A stretch of DNA of 64,000 nt. It comes from Ypsolopha sequella (Eukaryota; Arthropoda; Insecta; Lepidoptera; Ypsolophidae). The notes beneath the pieces are model-generated. The model ran no database searches. It saw only the letters and a program-made list of their open reading frames with translations, and was not told the origin of the DNA. The DNA lies in the NCBI GenBank assembly GCA_934047225.1, contig OW203992.1, forward strand, positions 20,263,501 to 20,327,500. Reading direction: 5' to 3'. The position numbers and the translations under genes were made by a program. Positions 47,841-58,890 of this stretch are shown here, in pieces. Position 1 is the first letter of the stretch; each line of letters begins with the position of its first letter.

Positions 47841-49224
47841 AAGAAAAAGGCTTCCTTTTTACATTTATTTGTTTGTAACTAATATTATGAAAAAAATATA
47901 AGTTTCTTGCCCTTTTCTTAGCAAGACTAATCAAATGGGCGGAGTAAGGCAATGTATAATATATGTAATGGGTTATGTATTACATATAGGTATATTTTTA
48001 AAAGTATTTATTCCTTACTCCTAATTTTTATTTTATTTAAGTGTATTTTTTTATTAAATTTAAGTAAACCTAGCCTTTATTATTTCCTTGTTTATTTCCT
48101 CATATTATAATTTACTATATAAAACTTTTACCTATACACACAGATTATTTAAGTATACTTTCACGTTTCGTACACATTATAATATATATAAATGGGCCTA
48201 GTGCAATCAATTTTTTTCCTTTTTTTACGAAAAGGACATCCGACTTTTCGAGGAAGTTGCATTTCTCGTGGTCTACGGGAAACTGGCAAGTATGGCGAGG
48301 CACAAAGATAAGATGCAGATGAAGACTTATTAAAATTAAAATTAATATTTTAATTTAATTGTTATCTGAATCAAGTACGGCACACAACACACAGTATCAG
48401 GAGATGTACTAAGAGAGGAATCCCACGATTTAAATTTCCCGATAACTGGGCTCCATGTGGGAGACAATTGGAAATTTCAAATAATTTGCAACCATCCTCC
48501 GAAATTGGATAAAAAGACAGACCTCACAACAGTATTTCACATAAAGAACAGGTTAGATCTCAATGTCTGAGGGTTAGATAGTGTCAATAAGGGGGGGGGG
48601 GGGGGTAGTCTTTTTTCCCATAGTGCCCTCTTATCTACACCCCAACCAAAAAACCTTCAATCATTGTCCAAAGTTTCATGAGGAGTTTAATTTTGTGTGC
48701 AGTTTTCAAGAGAGGTCAGTCAGCACTCCAGTCTTGTTATAAAAATCTTAGTTTATGACTAAGTATGGGTAAAATACATGATTGTGTTCACATAAAAAAC
48801 ACGCGTTGAATGCATAATGCTCTTATTTTTGGTAGCCGTATAATATTCAATAGATGCGTGTACTAATGTTTGACCGTTTTTAGTATTTGAATTTCCCCAT
48901 TTCTTGGGAATTCATTTTTACTCAGGTAATATTTATACACACTAACTAACTGGTTCTTTATCTGAGACACAAAACCGGTGACGCTGTCCCTTTTTACTCT
49001 CTCTACGAGTTGTTTTTATCTTTTTAAAAAAATCTCTATTGGTCCGATTTGCGCAGCCCGTAGAGCTCTCTACGGCGCGCAGCCTGTACAATTGGGGTGC
49101 GGTCACAAAAGTCAAAATTTCTAGTTTTAGGAACAAGATACCTATGCGCTAGGCTAGCGCCGCTCTATAATTTTAGAACTTTCTGTTTTGGCGCATCCCT
49201 GCCTGACTGAGAGCTAAGTAAGTG

Positions 49225-49335
49225 AGCCTAACCCTGCGTTCCGAAATTGAATTATATCGCTAAAATCGATTACGAAAGTATGAAGTGAATGGCTTATGAT
49301 CCATTGTAATTCTATTTCGGACCGCAGGGTAAGCT
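49225..49335. repeat. Hairpin repeat upstream of JMJD4
   Basis: 'accctgcgttccgaaattga' pairs with 'atttcggaccgcagggt'. It ends about 155 bp before the JMJD4 start codon and may overlap its promoter. Confidence 0.55.
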
Positions 49336-49490
49336 AAAATAGCTCTAGCTAACATAGAGTAAATTATAGATAGCTAGCTAAGCTAGGCCATAGAATAGAA
49401 CACATAGGCAGAGTGAGCGCAGTGGCGAAACTCAAAAAATTGTTTACTTTATTTGAAAAATTATAGGTCGCGTACCTACAATACCTGCAA

Positions 49491-50798
49491 ATGTCTACAA
49501 TATTTAATGAAATTGAAATTGACAATCTAGACAAAGGTACTTCAACTAATGTGAATGATGGTTGTGTAATAAGTTCAATAAATTACGACGAAATAACCTA
49601 CCAAAAATTCTTTGAAAATTTTATGCAAAAAAATATTCCTTGTATCATAAAAAATGTAAGTGCCGACTGGGATTGTACTACAAAATGGACATTAAATAAT
49701 TCAATAAATCATGATTACATTTTAAAGGAGTATTGCGACGTTATTGCTCCAGTAGCAGATTGCAATTCTCTGACTTATAACTCTCAATGCAAGAAGGACA
49801 TGAGAGTTGATGAATACATGTGTTACTTGAAGAATGATACAAAAAAAGATATTTTATATTTGAAAGATTGGCATTTAAGACAAGCTCGACCTATGGATGC
49901 ATTTTATGAAGTCCCTTTTATATTTGCTTCCGATTGGCTCAATGAATATGCTCAAGATAAAGAAGAGGATGATTACATGTTTGTTTACATTGGCCCCAAA
50001 GATTCTTGGTATGGGTTGAACTAGCTTTTCCTAGTTACATATACATGATTGATATTCTTGGTCTTATTTTTTTTTTCTATTTTCAGGACTCCTCTTCATG
50101 TAGATGTCTACTCCTCATACAGTTGGTCAGTAAATGTTGTAGGTAGGAAGAAGTGGATCTTATTCTTACCTGGAGAAGAAAATAAACTGAAGGATTCTTT
50201 AGGCAACTTACCAATCCTCTTTGATAGTGAAGTTCATAAAAATGTCAAATATTATGAAGTTTTTCAAGAAAGAGGTGATGCCATATTTGTGCCATCTGGC
50301 TGGCATCATCAGGTCACTAATGTGATTGATACAATTTCTGTAAACCATAACTGGATCAATGGATGTAATTTAGAAAAAGTATGGACTGCAATTCAAGAAT
50401 GTTTAAAATCGGTGGAACATGAAATAGAACAATTCCAGGACACTCCTGAATATTCTAGTCAATGCCAACTTATGTTAAAAGCTTTGTTTGGTATGAACTA
50501 CGAGGCTTTTATCCTATTTATGTGCCACATAGCAAAAAAAAGACTGCTACAGTTAAGTGGAGAAACTTATTTAAGTTTTAATAAGTATAGCTTAGGCGTG
50601 AATCATATAAACTTTGATTTAGCAATCATATTAAAAGTGATGAATGATATAAATAATAATCCTGACTTCTTTGAAAGATATTTATTAAAACATTTAAAAT
50701 GTGAATTCTTACATATTAAAGAGTCAATAGATAATATTGTAAAGTACCCATCACTTTTATTGGATCTAACCTATATGCTGCTTAGTAATAGAAAATAA
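49491..50798 (+). CDS. JMJD4: JmjC-domain hydroxylase JMJD4
   Basis: Two coding exons (49491-50008, 50087-50798) give 409 residues. JMJD4 is a 2-oxoglutarate and Fe(II)-dependent oxygenase; the human enzyme hydroxylates a lysine of translation release factor eRF1. The iron site is visible as H177-x-D179 in 'TPLHVDVYSSYSW' and the distal histidine in 'FVPSGWHHQV' (about H246); the basic pair in 'GRKKWILFLPG' likely holds 2-oxoglutarate. The family motif 'DWHLRQARP' lies upstream. The single short intron (78 bp) splits the codon for Trp173. The stop codon (50796-50798) directly abuts the stop codon of the convergent AMACR gene. The sequence appears intact and the length is typical. Confidence 0.94.
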
Positions 50799-52231
50799 TT
50801 ACAATTTTGATTTCATATTTGCATACACACATCCCTCAGCAATTAAGCTGCTAATTTGATCATTGCTATATTTTAATTCCTTTAGTATTTCAACTGTATG
50901 TTCTCCTGGTTGTGGTAGTGCCTGTTTGTCAGTAGATGTTGCTGGTGATGTAGACAATCTTGGAGCTGGTTCTGGGACTGGAAGGTTGTCTGCATTAATA
51001 AAGAATGACTTTCTAGATTTTAAACAGTCATGTTCCACAAGATCATTTTTTTCAAGCACTGGCGTGACACAAGCATCTAATCTATCAAATATTTTTGACC
51101 ACTCTTCTTGAGTTTTGGTTAAAAATACTTCTTGAAATTTTTTTCTGTTTGTCTCTGGATCACCAAATTGACTGTAATCTTTTTCCAATAATTGTAGTCC
51201 TTCCAAGAATTTTTCATAAAATTGAGGCTCAATGGCTCCAACAGCCATGAACTTTCCATCTTTAGTTTTGTAGATATAGTAGAATGGTGATCCACCATCT
51301 AGCATGTTGGTGCCAGGTTCTCCATTCCATATTGGTAATTGTTGACTCTTAAAGATCCATGTCCCTACATATGCAGCTCCTTCGGTCATGCTACAATCAA
51401 CAACTTGACCCTTGCCTGATTTTGATCGGTCATATAATGCTATAAGGATCCCAAGAGCACAGGAAAAGCTGCCACCTGCAAAATCAGCCATGAGGTTAAG
51501 TGGAGGTGCAGGTGTCTGATTATTTTTACGAAGTGATGACAATAATCCAGACATAGCCATATAGTTTATATCATGTCCTGCTTTGTCTTTAAACAACCCT
51601 GCTTGTCCATATCCTGTTAATCTTGCATATATCAAGCCTTTATTTTCTTTCATTAGTGCCTCAGGTCCCAAACCCAATTTTTCCATAACACCTGGTCGAA
51701 ATGTATCTATCAAAACATCTGCTGATGAACACAATTTCTTGATAACTTCGACTCCTCTTTTGGACTTAAGATTTAGAGATAACATTTTTTTACCATTGGA
51801 CATGACATCAAATGGGAACGGTTCAATCTGGAAAAATGTAAGATATAAATAAACTGGAAACTAAATAAATGATTGATTGAAGTGTATATTACCTGATTGT
51901 TTAAAAAATGCAGTTACCTCGAGTCCCAACTCCGCAAGCCATGCCCCTGTTTCCTGTTGTTGTGTCATGTGTTCATTCCCTTGCTTGTGCTCTCTTTAAA
52001 TGTTGTATTGGGACTCGAGGTAACTGCATTTTCAAAACGGACAGGTAGTAGGTTGAGTGAGAGTCCTTCAACAATCCATTTGTAAAATAGAATGAATAAG
52101 CTATACAGAGAATTTTGTCAGACCTTTTGCACAACAGTAACACTTGCTCCAAAATCAGCAAAAATTGTTCCACACATAGGGCCAGGAGCTAAACCCATCA
52201 TTTCTATGACTTTGAGACCACGTAATGCCAT
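50799..52231 (-). CDS. AMACR: Alpha-methylacyl-CoA racemase, peroxisomal
   Basis: Two coding exons (52231-52124, 51827-50799) give 378 residues, close to the human 382. AMACR interconverts R and S 2-methylacyl-CoA esters so that branched-chain acids and bile-acid-like side chains can enter beta-oxidation. Visible are the N-terminal '[16 protein letters not shown]', 'LTGYGQAG', catalytic His121 ('AGHDINY') and Asp151 ('NLMADFAGG'), the motif '[18 protein letters not shown]' and '[10 protein letters not shown]'. The C terminus ends in SKL, a canonical peroxisomal targeting signal; an obvious mitochondrial presequence is not seen. The intron 1 donor is the weak gtctga, although phase and homology support it. 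Intron 1 carries a perfect inverted repeat. Confidence 0.95.
51905..52032. repeat. Perfect 24-bp inverted repeat in AMACR intron
   Basis: Arms at 51905-51928 (containing tgcagttacctcgagtccca) and 52009-52032 are exact inverses separated by about 80 bp. It is a potential intronic hairpin or a small MITE. No second copy was noticed in the window. Confidence 0.8.
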
Positions 52232-52631
52232 TGTTTTTGTTTGAAGAAAACAACTTTTTTTATAACAATGTTAGATAGTATTATTTGTCTTAAATTGATG
52301 AGACGTTTAATATAAATAGCGTCCCTATAACATTGATATAATAGGTAGTAGGTACACTTTCAGATATGGAATTTAATTTTCAAAAACAACAAGCCCTGCC
52401 TGCAGCTAAACTAGTTTTAGAAAATACTAAACTTTCGATTCAAGTCCAAACTCCAAAGTGTCCCTATATTTTGTGTCGATAGGTTACAAGAAATCTTTTT
52501 ACGGAACAAGAAGTCCACTACCAAAGTACGAAAGTCCTTATTTTGGCATAAATAGGTACGAAAATGCTCTGCTCTTTGAGGCATTCATTTCATGTTGACT
52601 TCAATGTTGACATGGATGTGTTGACTACCTA

Positions 52632-52875
52632 GGTAGCGTTCCTGAACGCCGGGATAAAGGTAAAAATTTACAGAATGTTTACACTGTTGATTGTCGGCAC
52701 TTGGTGGAACTTGGAATACATAATGAACAAAAAATCAGTGATTTTCTGTTCATTATGTAAAAATTTACTGTCACCCGTTCCACAACCACCCGAGTGAAAA
52801 CAAACTTGTCAGAAAAGAAATATGTAAAATTTACTTTGACAGTTAAATTTTAACCAGGCGTTTAGGAACGCTACC
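52632..52875. mobile_element. Foldback element with GGTAGCGTTCCTGAACGCC ends
   Basis: Left end ggtagcgttcctgaacgcc and right end ggcgtttaggaacgctacc are inverse with one mismatch. Inner 'aatgaacaaaaaatcag' and 'ttctgttcatta' pair partly. A relative at about 57985-58670 is split by another element. Confidence 0.75.
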
Positions 52876-52888
52876 CAAATTTAACAAT

Positions 52889-53236
52889 TTGTCGCGTTTA
52901 ACGCAAAAGACGCAAATGCAGCAGTGAACTCTGCGACGGGCTGCTGAGTTATAAAAACGACCATATGCGAAATAATTTTCGATACTCTCTGCATCGTAAT
53001 TGTATTTACAAGCCACAAACTTATCTGTTCCGGTGGTTACTGTCACACACAAATTTTTTTTTTAATTTTATTTCACTAGTCATTATTAGTTAGGCCCACT
53101 GGAACAGATAAGTTTGTAGCTTTCTGTATTATCTGTCATTTAAACAGGCAAAAAATGGTCGTTTATCACATATCCATCGCCGCAATCCATTGTACAGTTC
53201 AACGCTGCAGATGGATCGTGTGCGTCAAACGCGACA
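52889..53236. repeat. Foldback element with TTGTCGCGTTT-type ends
   Basis: 'ttgtcgcgtttaacgca' pairs with 'tgcgtcaaacgcgacaa'. A strong inner pair is 'ccacaaacttatctgttcc' with 'ggaacagataagtttgtag'. Confidence 0.7.
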
Positions 53237-54229
53237 AATATTGGCGTTTCTGACCATAGACTTACTAATAGGAAATGTCACGCACTGGCTAAATCTCAGA
53301 ATAAGGAATACAAATAGAAACCTGGCTAAAATAATACGCGGAGAAAGACACCTATCCTTGATTTTCTTACGACATTTTAGTGCGTTAGAGAGAGATGGAT
53401 ATGTATTAGTTTTTTCTTAATTAGGTAGGTTGTCACTAGTTCGTTGCTTTGCTAGTGATGTAACAATGTCGATTTTTGACTACGATAAATAAACCAAATC
53501 GAAATGAACCGCGACCAATCTCCTTACCACACATCATATCGTATCAAAGTGTGAAAAAAAAGAGAATGCAGGAGGCACCGACCTTTCTGGTGACATCCTC
53601 TTGCTTTGGAAGGAGGCCAAGAGAATTAATAGCAAAGTGGTCTCTGTCTACCCCAGTGGGACACATGTTATATTGTGTAAATAAGGAATTAATAAAAGGA
53701 TATCTTTCGTTTAGCATAATATTTTTTATTAAGTACAAATTACTATATCGTAGGCAGGTAGGTACATAAGTTAAGTCCAAAATTGTGCTTGTTTCTAGTA
53801 CAAAAATGCTATAGCTTGTATCAGAGATACAACCGTAAACTATTTAAGTGGATACTTTTTAAGTCGCCTCTTAACTCAATCAAATAGATGTTCGTTGATG
53901 TCGCGTCTTTGTTCAATCAAGAAGGAAGGAATTAATCGCAACAATAGAAATCATAATAATCATAGACTTATAGGATTCGTAATAATAATATTATGTCAAT
54001 GATGAGCGATGAGAGCGCAATTACTACAAAGGTAATTTCATTTTTTTTTTATTTCTATCAAATAAACATCAACTTATCTTGAATAAAAACTAATAACAAA
54101 TAATGAACGATTAAAATACCTAATAACCTGTAATAAGAAATCAAACTATGCGCAGTTCAAGTCAATAAGCATTCCCAAAATTCATTTCACGATAGAACTA
54201 CCCTGTCAAAGTACTTTTATTGTCAACCA

Positions 54230-55064
54230 CTAAGTACGAAAATGTCTTGATCTGCGGAATTTCTTCGTGAAGTCGATCACGGCAGTAACGTGAACGAACA
54301 GGCCTTTCAGAACGATTTGCGAACATAGAAGTATGCACTTTTCTAAACCACAGACATCCATAGGTACTGGTTCTGTTGCCTAAAATTGAAAAATTATCGA
54401 GTTAACATACTATAGTATAGTACAAGCACGTACCTACAAACAAGATTGATAATGCAATTATACATAATAACTTAAAGGTTACCAATGTGTCTGTATCTGG
54501 TAAATATAACGTTGGTAAGGCATCTGCTTTTAAGTCTCCATTTTAAATTTTCGTTTGGTCCAAAAGAATCCGACGTAAAGTGTTTCGAACAAATATGACC
54601 GCTTTTTTTAATTGCCCAATTTGGTCAAATTATTCGTCTAAGCCATTCACTTTTTAATTCTTCCCTTTTTGGAAATCTGTAACAAAAAAATATAGCGATA
54701 TTTATTCGGCATTATTTTTGTTTTAACTCGCGCTGCAATTAATCTGCGGTATTATCCTTTATGCACGGCTGCCGCGGGAACCAATGTTCGATAGTTTGCC
54801 ACACGGACTTTAGTACATCACTATACGAAAAAACATAACCTCTCATAGTCGGCAGAAAATCTATATAAAACAGGCAAATATCGGTGTAGAATTGAACACG
54901 AGTATGATTTACAAGAACTACTATTATTGTTACTGAGTTTTAGGTATGATCCTGAAACTTATTAACATAAAAACTATCAGAACTCACCGATGAAATGATA
55001 TTGCTTCATTGTTGTTTTCTTTTCTTCCTGTATGCGATTTACAGCCTTCAATCGCACAAGACAT
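54230..55064 (-). pseudogene. THAP-type zinc-finger gene with broken frame
   Basis: Three exons with good splice sites (55064-54988, 54676-54483, 54379-54230). Exon 1 starts 'MSCAIEGCKSHTG' and ends 'AISFHR'; exon 2 continues 'FPKREELKSEWLRRII', then an in-frame TGA, then 'PNWAIKKSGHICSKHF', then a one-base frame change before 'LKADALPTLYLP'. The C-x4-C ... C-x2-H-F pattern and the closing 'LK..A.PT' box are those of the THAP DNA-binding domain. Exon 3 has an open frame ending at 54230. The lesions suggest a recent pseudogene, or sequence errors in a live gene. THAP proteins are DNA binders, often derived from P-element transposases. Confidence 0.7.
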
Positions 55065-55667
55065 TTTATTACAATGTTAAAAAAACAATCAACACAAACA
55101 ATAATAAATCACACTTTCACGAATTTTGAGAGGAAGAGCACCAAAATATTTAATTTCTCTCGGTGAAGCTGTAAACTTTCGCAAAATGCAATAGACATTT
55201 CGATGCCACCAAATTAAGATGTGATGCACGCAACGAACGATATTACAACACAACGATACAATGATGAGACATATTTAATTTGATGGTATTATAATATTTA
55301 AAATACATCCAAATTACATCCATCTGACATTTGTTTGGTTCAATCTAGTGATACACCAGGAAAAAATATAAAGTAAGTGCGGTCCGTCGTTTCATTCACT
55401 CGTACATAGGAGTAATTTACGTTAGATGAGTACAATGGCTAATGCCCAGTTCTTATTTTAGTCAGGCTTCTATTTGTATTCCTTATTCTGAGGGCTAAAT
55501 CCACCTAATGACTTTTTTTTTTTTCAAAATGGCGGACTGCCCACCTCATGTCAAAAACAGCTGGAGCGATTGTTATTGCTATGTACACCTCATGACGTTT
55601 GTCTATTGTCTATGCATTTTTGGATAACCTACAAAATATTTTGTGTGTAAGAAGCGCCGAGCGATCG
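55065..55667. other. Spacer upstream of the THAP locus
   Basis: Holds the 5' flank of the minus-strand THAP locus and possibly the promoter of the plus-strand transcript proposed at 55668-56386. Contains the inverse partner (about 55450-55495) of a repeat at 53295-53335. Confidence 0.4.
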
Positions 55668-56386
55668 ATGGCTTTGATTGATTTTTCCTTACCAATTTTC
55701 CATGAAAAAACTGAACAGAATGTACAAAAGGGAGGAGCGGCTTCATGTTGCTACTGTGTTGGTGACGAGCGAAACGTAAGTAAATTAGCTTAATTTTCCC
55801 AAACAATATGTAATACCAAAATGTACATGCCAGAAAAGGGGAGAGGCCAAGAGTTGCGTCCGTGAGTGCTATGGTTGATTTTGTTTTGTTGATGTTCGAT
55901 GTTATGACATTACAGAGCCAGAGCGGAAGATATGTAATAGAAATAACTGGTCAGGCAGCAATTAACGGGTTCTCTAGTCATGACTTTACTGGCAAACTTA
56001 AAATATATTGTAGCAGCTATCAATTAGGCCTATATTTCAAAGTTATGCTTGAATAACATACAGTTCAGTTTTCCCATCTACTGCTGGGACAAAAACACTG
56101 GTACATGTGGTTTACATGATGGATGACACTTGTTCAAAATCCCATTACTTCATGGTGTAGTGAAATTATTTGTTTTTCTTTCTGTAATAGTTGTGTTAAG
56201 TGATATTATTAAATTTTTTCAGAGATGTCAAAGGGTGGTGGAGTCTCTGCCTGGCCTGACCAGCCCACTCTTATTCTACCTACTCTACCTGAGGACCCCT
56301 GGACGCCTATTCCTAACCCAGATCTAGACCAAGCACCCTTCAAAGAGCCCGTGGAAATTGCCCTGTCCCCGCCTGCACTTGCATAA
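55668..56386 (+). CDS. Possible small spliced gene, product unknown
   Basis: I do not recognise this product. An exon-like segment ends at 55775 before a consensus donor (gtaagt), and another starts at 56223 after 'attaaattttttcag'. In the second exon an ATG at 56225 opens 53 codons to a stop at 56384-56386. The peptide is Pro-rich and acidic ('AWPDQPTLILPTLPEDPW', then 'TPIPNPDLDQAPFKEP'), with no signal peptide or membrane segment. Spliced to the first exon, that ATG is preceded by an in-frame stop, so the first segment would be untranslated. The alternative frame, starting at 55668 and reading into exon 2, gives about 70 residues. A polyadenylation-like AATAAA lies at 56626-56631. Weak evidence; it could be non-coding. 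Confidence 0.3.
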
Positions 56387-56739
56387 GAGACATAGGCCAA
56401 GTCAATGGGCGGAAGGCTACAGTTTAATATATAATTAGTAAGAATAAATAATTTCTGATTATGTAGAATATATTTTTTAGTGCTATCTTTACTTATAATA
56501 GTTATGAGATAAGTAAGTACACTTAAGATTACTGATTCATTCTAAACAATCTTAGAGATAAGCTTGCCGCTGTATTGAACTCTAAATTGCAATGCTTCTT
56601 TTTTTACCTTTTTCTGTGTATGTACAATAAAGAACAATAATAAGAAATAAAATGTATTATTTTGTAACATGAAATTGTAATAATAAATATAAAAACTTTC
56701 ACTTTTATATTATTTACTGCTGCGGCTCGACTTTACCAC

Positions 56740-57055
56740 TATCTTACTGGCAAACCCACCCGAGTTAAGTTATTCAGGGAGAGTAAGAGGACAGCTCTGA
56801 AACAGGCACAACCAGGTAGCCGTCAATGTTTAAGACTGTTATAGCCGGGCGTTAAACCAAACAGACTGGTGACGGGCAGTGGTGTCACCGATGCCAGGGT
56901 TTTGGCACCATGCTCACCGACCCGCCTGCCCAGCGTGTGTGGGTATGATGGCATCACTTCCAAGAGCACCACCAAGAGAGGCGAAATCTTGGAAAGGCTT
57001 ATGTCCAGCAGTGTAAAAAGACAGGCTGATGGACTGCTGCTGATTGATTAACACA
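56740..57055 (+). repeat. Dispersed retroposon-like repeat, inverse of 30650-30860
   Basis: Contains 'gactggtgacgggcagtg', 'cgacccgcctgcccagcgtg' and ends 'aggcttatgtccagcagtg' then 'aggctgatgg', as expected for the complement of the 30650 copy. Confidence 0.6.
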
Positions 57056-57984
57056 TGGAATATGACAAAATCATCAAATTTATTTGATGAATTGCATTGG
57101 TACAAACAAAATTCACATGAAATCATCGTCTTTTTTTTGGTCGTAGAAATTCGAAGAAGAAAATCTAAACAGAAAACGAAATAATTTTCGACTTTCTACG
57201 CGGGCATCTACCTAAGTAGCATTATTCATCCAACGTTAAGCCAACAGTTGGCTGTAGTCATAATACTCTTAAAGCAACGTTTTAAAATAAACCAACAGAT
57301 TGCATTGAAACCGTTGACCAACTGTTGCCAACTCTATTGTAATATTTTCGTCGAAAATGCAACTGAATTTTTGTTCTTACCTATAAAAAATGTAAAAAAT
57401 TATGTTTACGAACATGAAATCCGATGGAGTAGTGCAAATACATTATAATTTCTACTAAATAGTTCGTCAATCTTATAAGAAACGTTTGTATAATTTTACA
57501 TTTCCTGTCAATGTTACAAGCAATTACTTTAATTATTCCTTACAATGTCGGGAAAAAATGTGAGGGCAACACTATTGAAAAAAGAAAATTAAAAAAAGTG
57601 GCCATTTTTTTTAATATTAGGTGAATTTAGACATGGCCGAAATGTCACTTTCTTTCTGACAGCTCGTAATTTTAATCTGTGAAGCATTTGTCGCGTTCAA
57701 CGCTTATGTAGAACACCAAGCGTTCGCTGTTTTAACAGCTTGCTTGACAAGAGTTTATATATAGGTACCTAACCAAACCGAAGTGTTTACCTTTATGGAA
57801 ACGCGCACGCTAAAATATATAACATTCATTATATTGTGGGACGACTCTTTCTCTTATACTCATGAAACTTCATCGGTATGCTCTTTCTACGCTTCATTAT
57901 CTTCGAGTAAGATTCTATCTCATCATTATAGAGTGCGCCTGGAAATGACAGGCCTATCTGGCCTCGCTTTTGTACCATTGTTAG

Positions 57985-58670
57985 CGTCCCTGTAAAAATT
58001 AATTGTCAACCGTTCCACAATCAACCGAATGAAAACGAACATTTCATAAACCTTGTCAGAAATGTAAAATTCACTTTGACAGTTTAAAGGAGACGGTCAG
58101 AATCGGCCTTAACCGCGTACATGAAATAAATGTATACTATAATTTTTGTTAGATTTATTCGTAGCTAGTTTCATTTTCATAATAACACGGACACAGATAT
58201 TAAAATAATATAGGTATGTCGCAGCCGGTCATGAGAGCGAAAGCGCGCCATCTACCAAGTAGTCCACAAACTACGCTTCCAGCGTGCAGTCTCAGCTTTT
58301 CATTTCACGATTCATGCTTTTCTTCTGGATTTTGATAGAGATTATATTACGAGTACGACTGACATTCGAGCATGACCCTTTTAAATATATCAGAATCATC
58401 GTTAAACATTGTTAAAACTATGAACGTTGCAAACGCGCTTAAGTTTATTTTCGTAATACCATATGAAAATAACCTCAAAATAAAAACGATTTATCATAAA
58501 AAGTAATTAAAAGATGGTGACCGTTTCAAATGGATAGTCAAACTGTGTTATTTTGAATTTGTTCTTTATCATAGACAACAATATATTTGTGTACTCTCTT
58601 AAGGCATTTTGCTTATGGGGAACTGACCGTCTCCATTGCATTTACCAGGTGTTTAGGAACGCTACCCTGA
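57985..58670. mobile_element. Foldback remnant split by a nested TIR element
   Basis: 'ccgttccacaa', 'cttgtcagaaatgtaaaatt' and 'ggtgtttaggaacgctacc' match the 52632-52875 element. Between them, 58088-58638 is a separate element with ends GGAGACGGTCAG and CTGACCGTCTCC. Confidence 0.6.
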
Positions 58671-58779
58671 TATTACCGACGAAGATTTATATTTTACCCT
58701 TTGAGTAAGTATTCAACCAACTTGAATAAAAAAACTACAAAATTGGTTGGTAAAATACTTTAAGATTTTACTAGTCATG

Positions 58780-58825
58780 TAAACAGGAGGTCGCAGGTTC
58801 GAATCCTGACCCGAGGAATTATTTT
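58780..58825 (+). repeat. tRNA-like T-arm fragment
   Basis: 'gcaggttcgaatcctgac' matches the B box and T arm also seen inverted at 42940-43005. The 5' tRNA half is not convincing, so this is probably a SINE or tRNA relic. Confidence 0.4.
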
Positions 58826-58890
58826 GGCAATGTCAAAAGTACCCGTAATAGAAAAGCTTGATATAATTAGTTTAATGTATGTAGGTGTAC

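Larger units (their letters stand above)
45108..49490. other. Divergent spacer between PCIF1 and JMJD4
   Basis: Holds the 5' flanks of PCIF1 (minus) and JMJD4 (plus). No intact gene. Contains MITEs, a reverse-transcriptase fragment, a 520-bp repeat with an inverted partner at 60535-60974, a partial relative of the 12151 foldback (48205-48310) and a run of 15 G at 48591-48605. All are listed separately or noted here. Confidence 0.55.
52232..54229. other. Repeat-rich stretch between AMACR and a THAP locus
   Basis: Upstream of AMACR. Contains two foldback elements (52632-52875, 52889-53236) and a segment (about 53295-53335) whose inverse is at about 55450-55495. An open frame at 53190-53420 overlaps these repeats and is not treated as a gene. 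Confidence 0.5.

Noticed and set aside
48591..48605. Run of 15 G as a G-quadruplex or regulatory site
   Set aside because: A single homopolymer next to no gene; more likely a slippage tract or a length-uncertain base call.
53190..53420. 76-codon frame with a plausible start
   Set aside because: It overlaps the right end of a foldback element and a dispersed repeat, and no family is recognisable.
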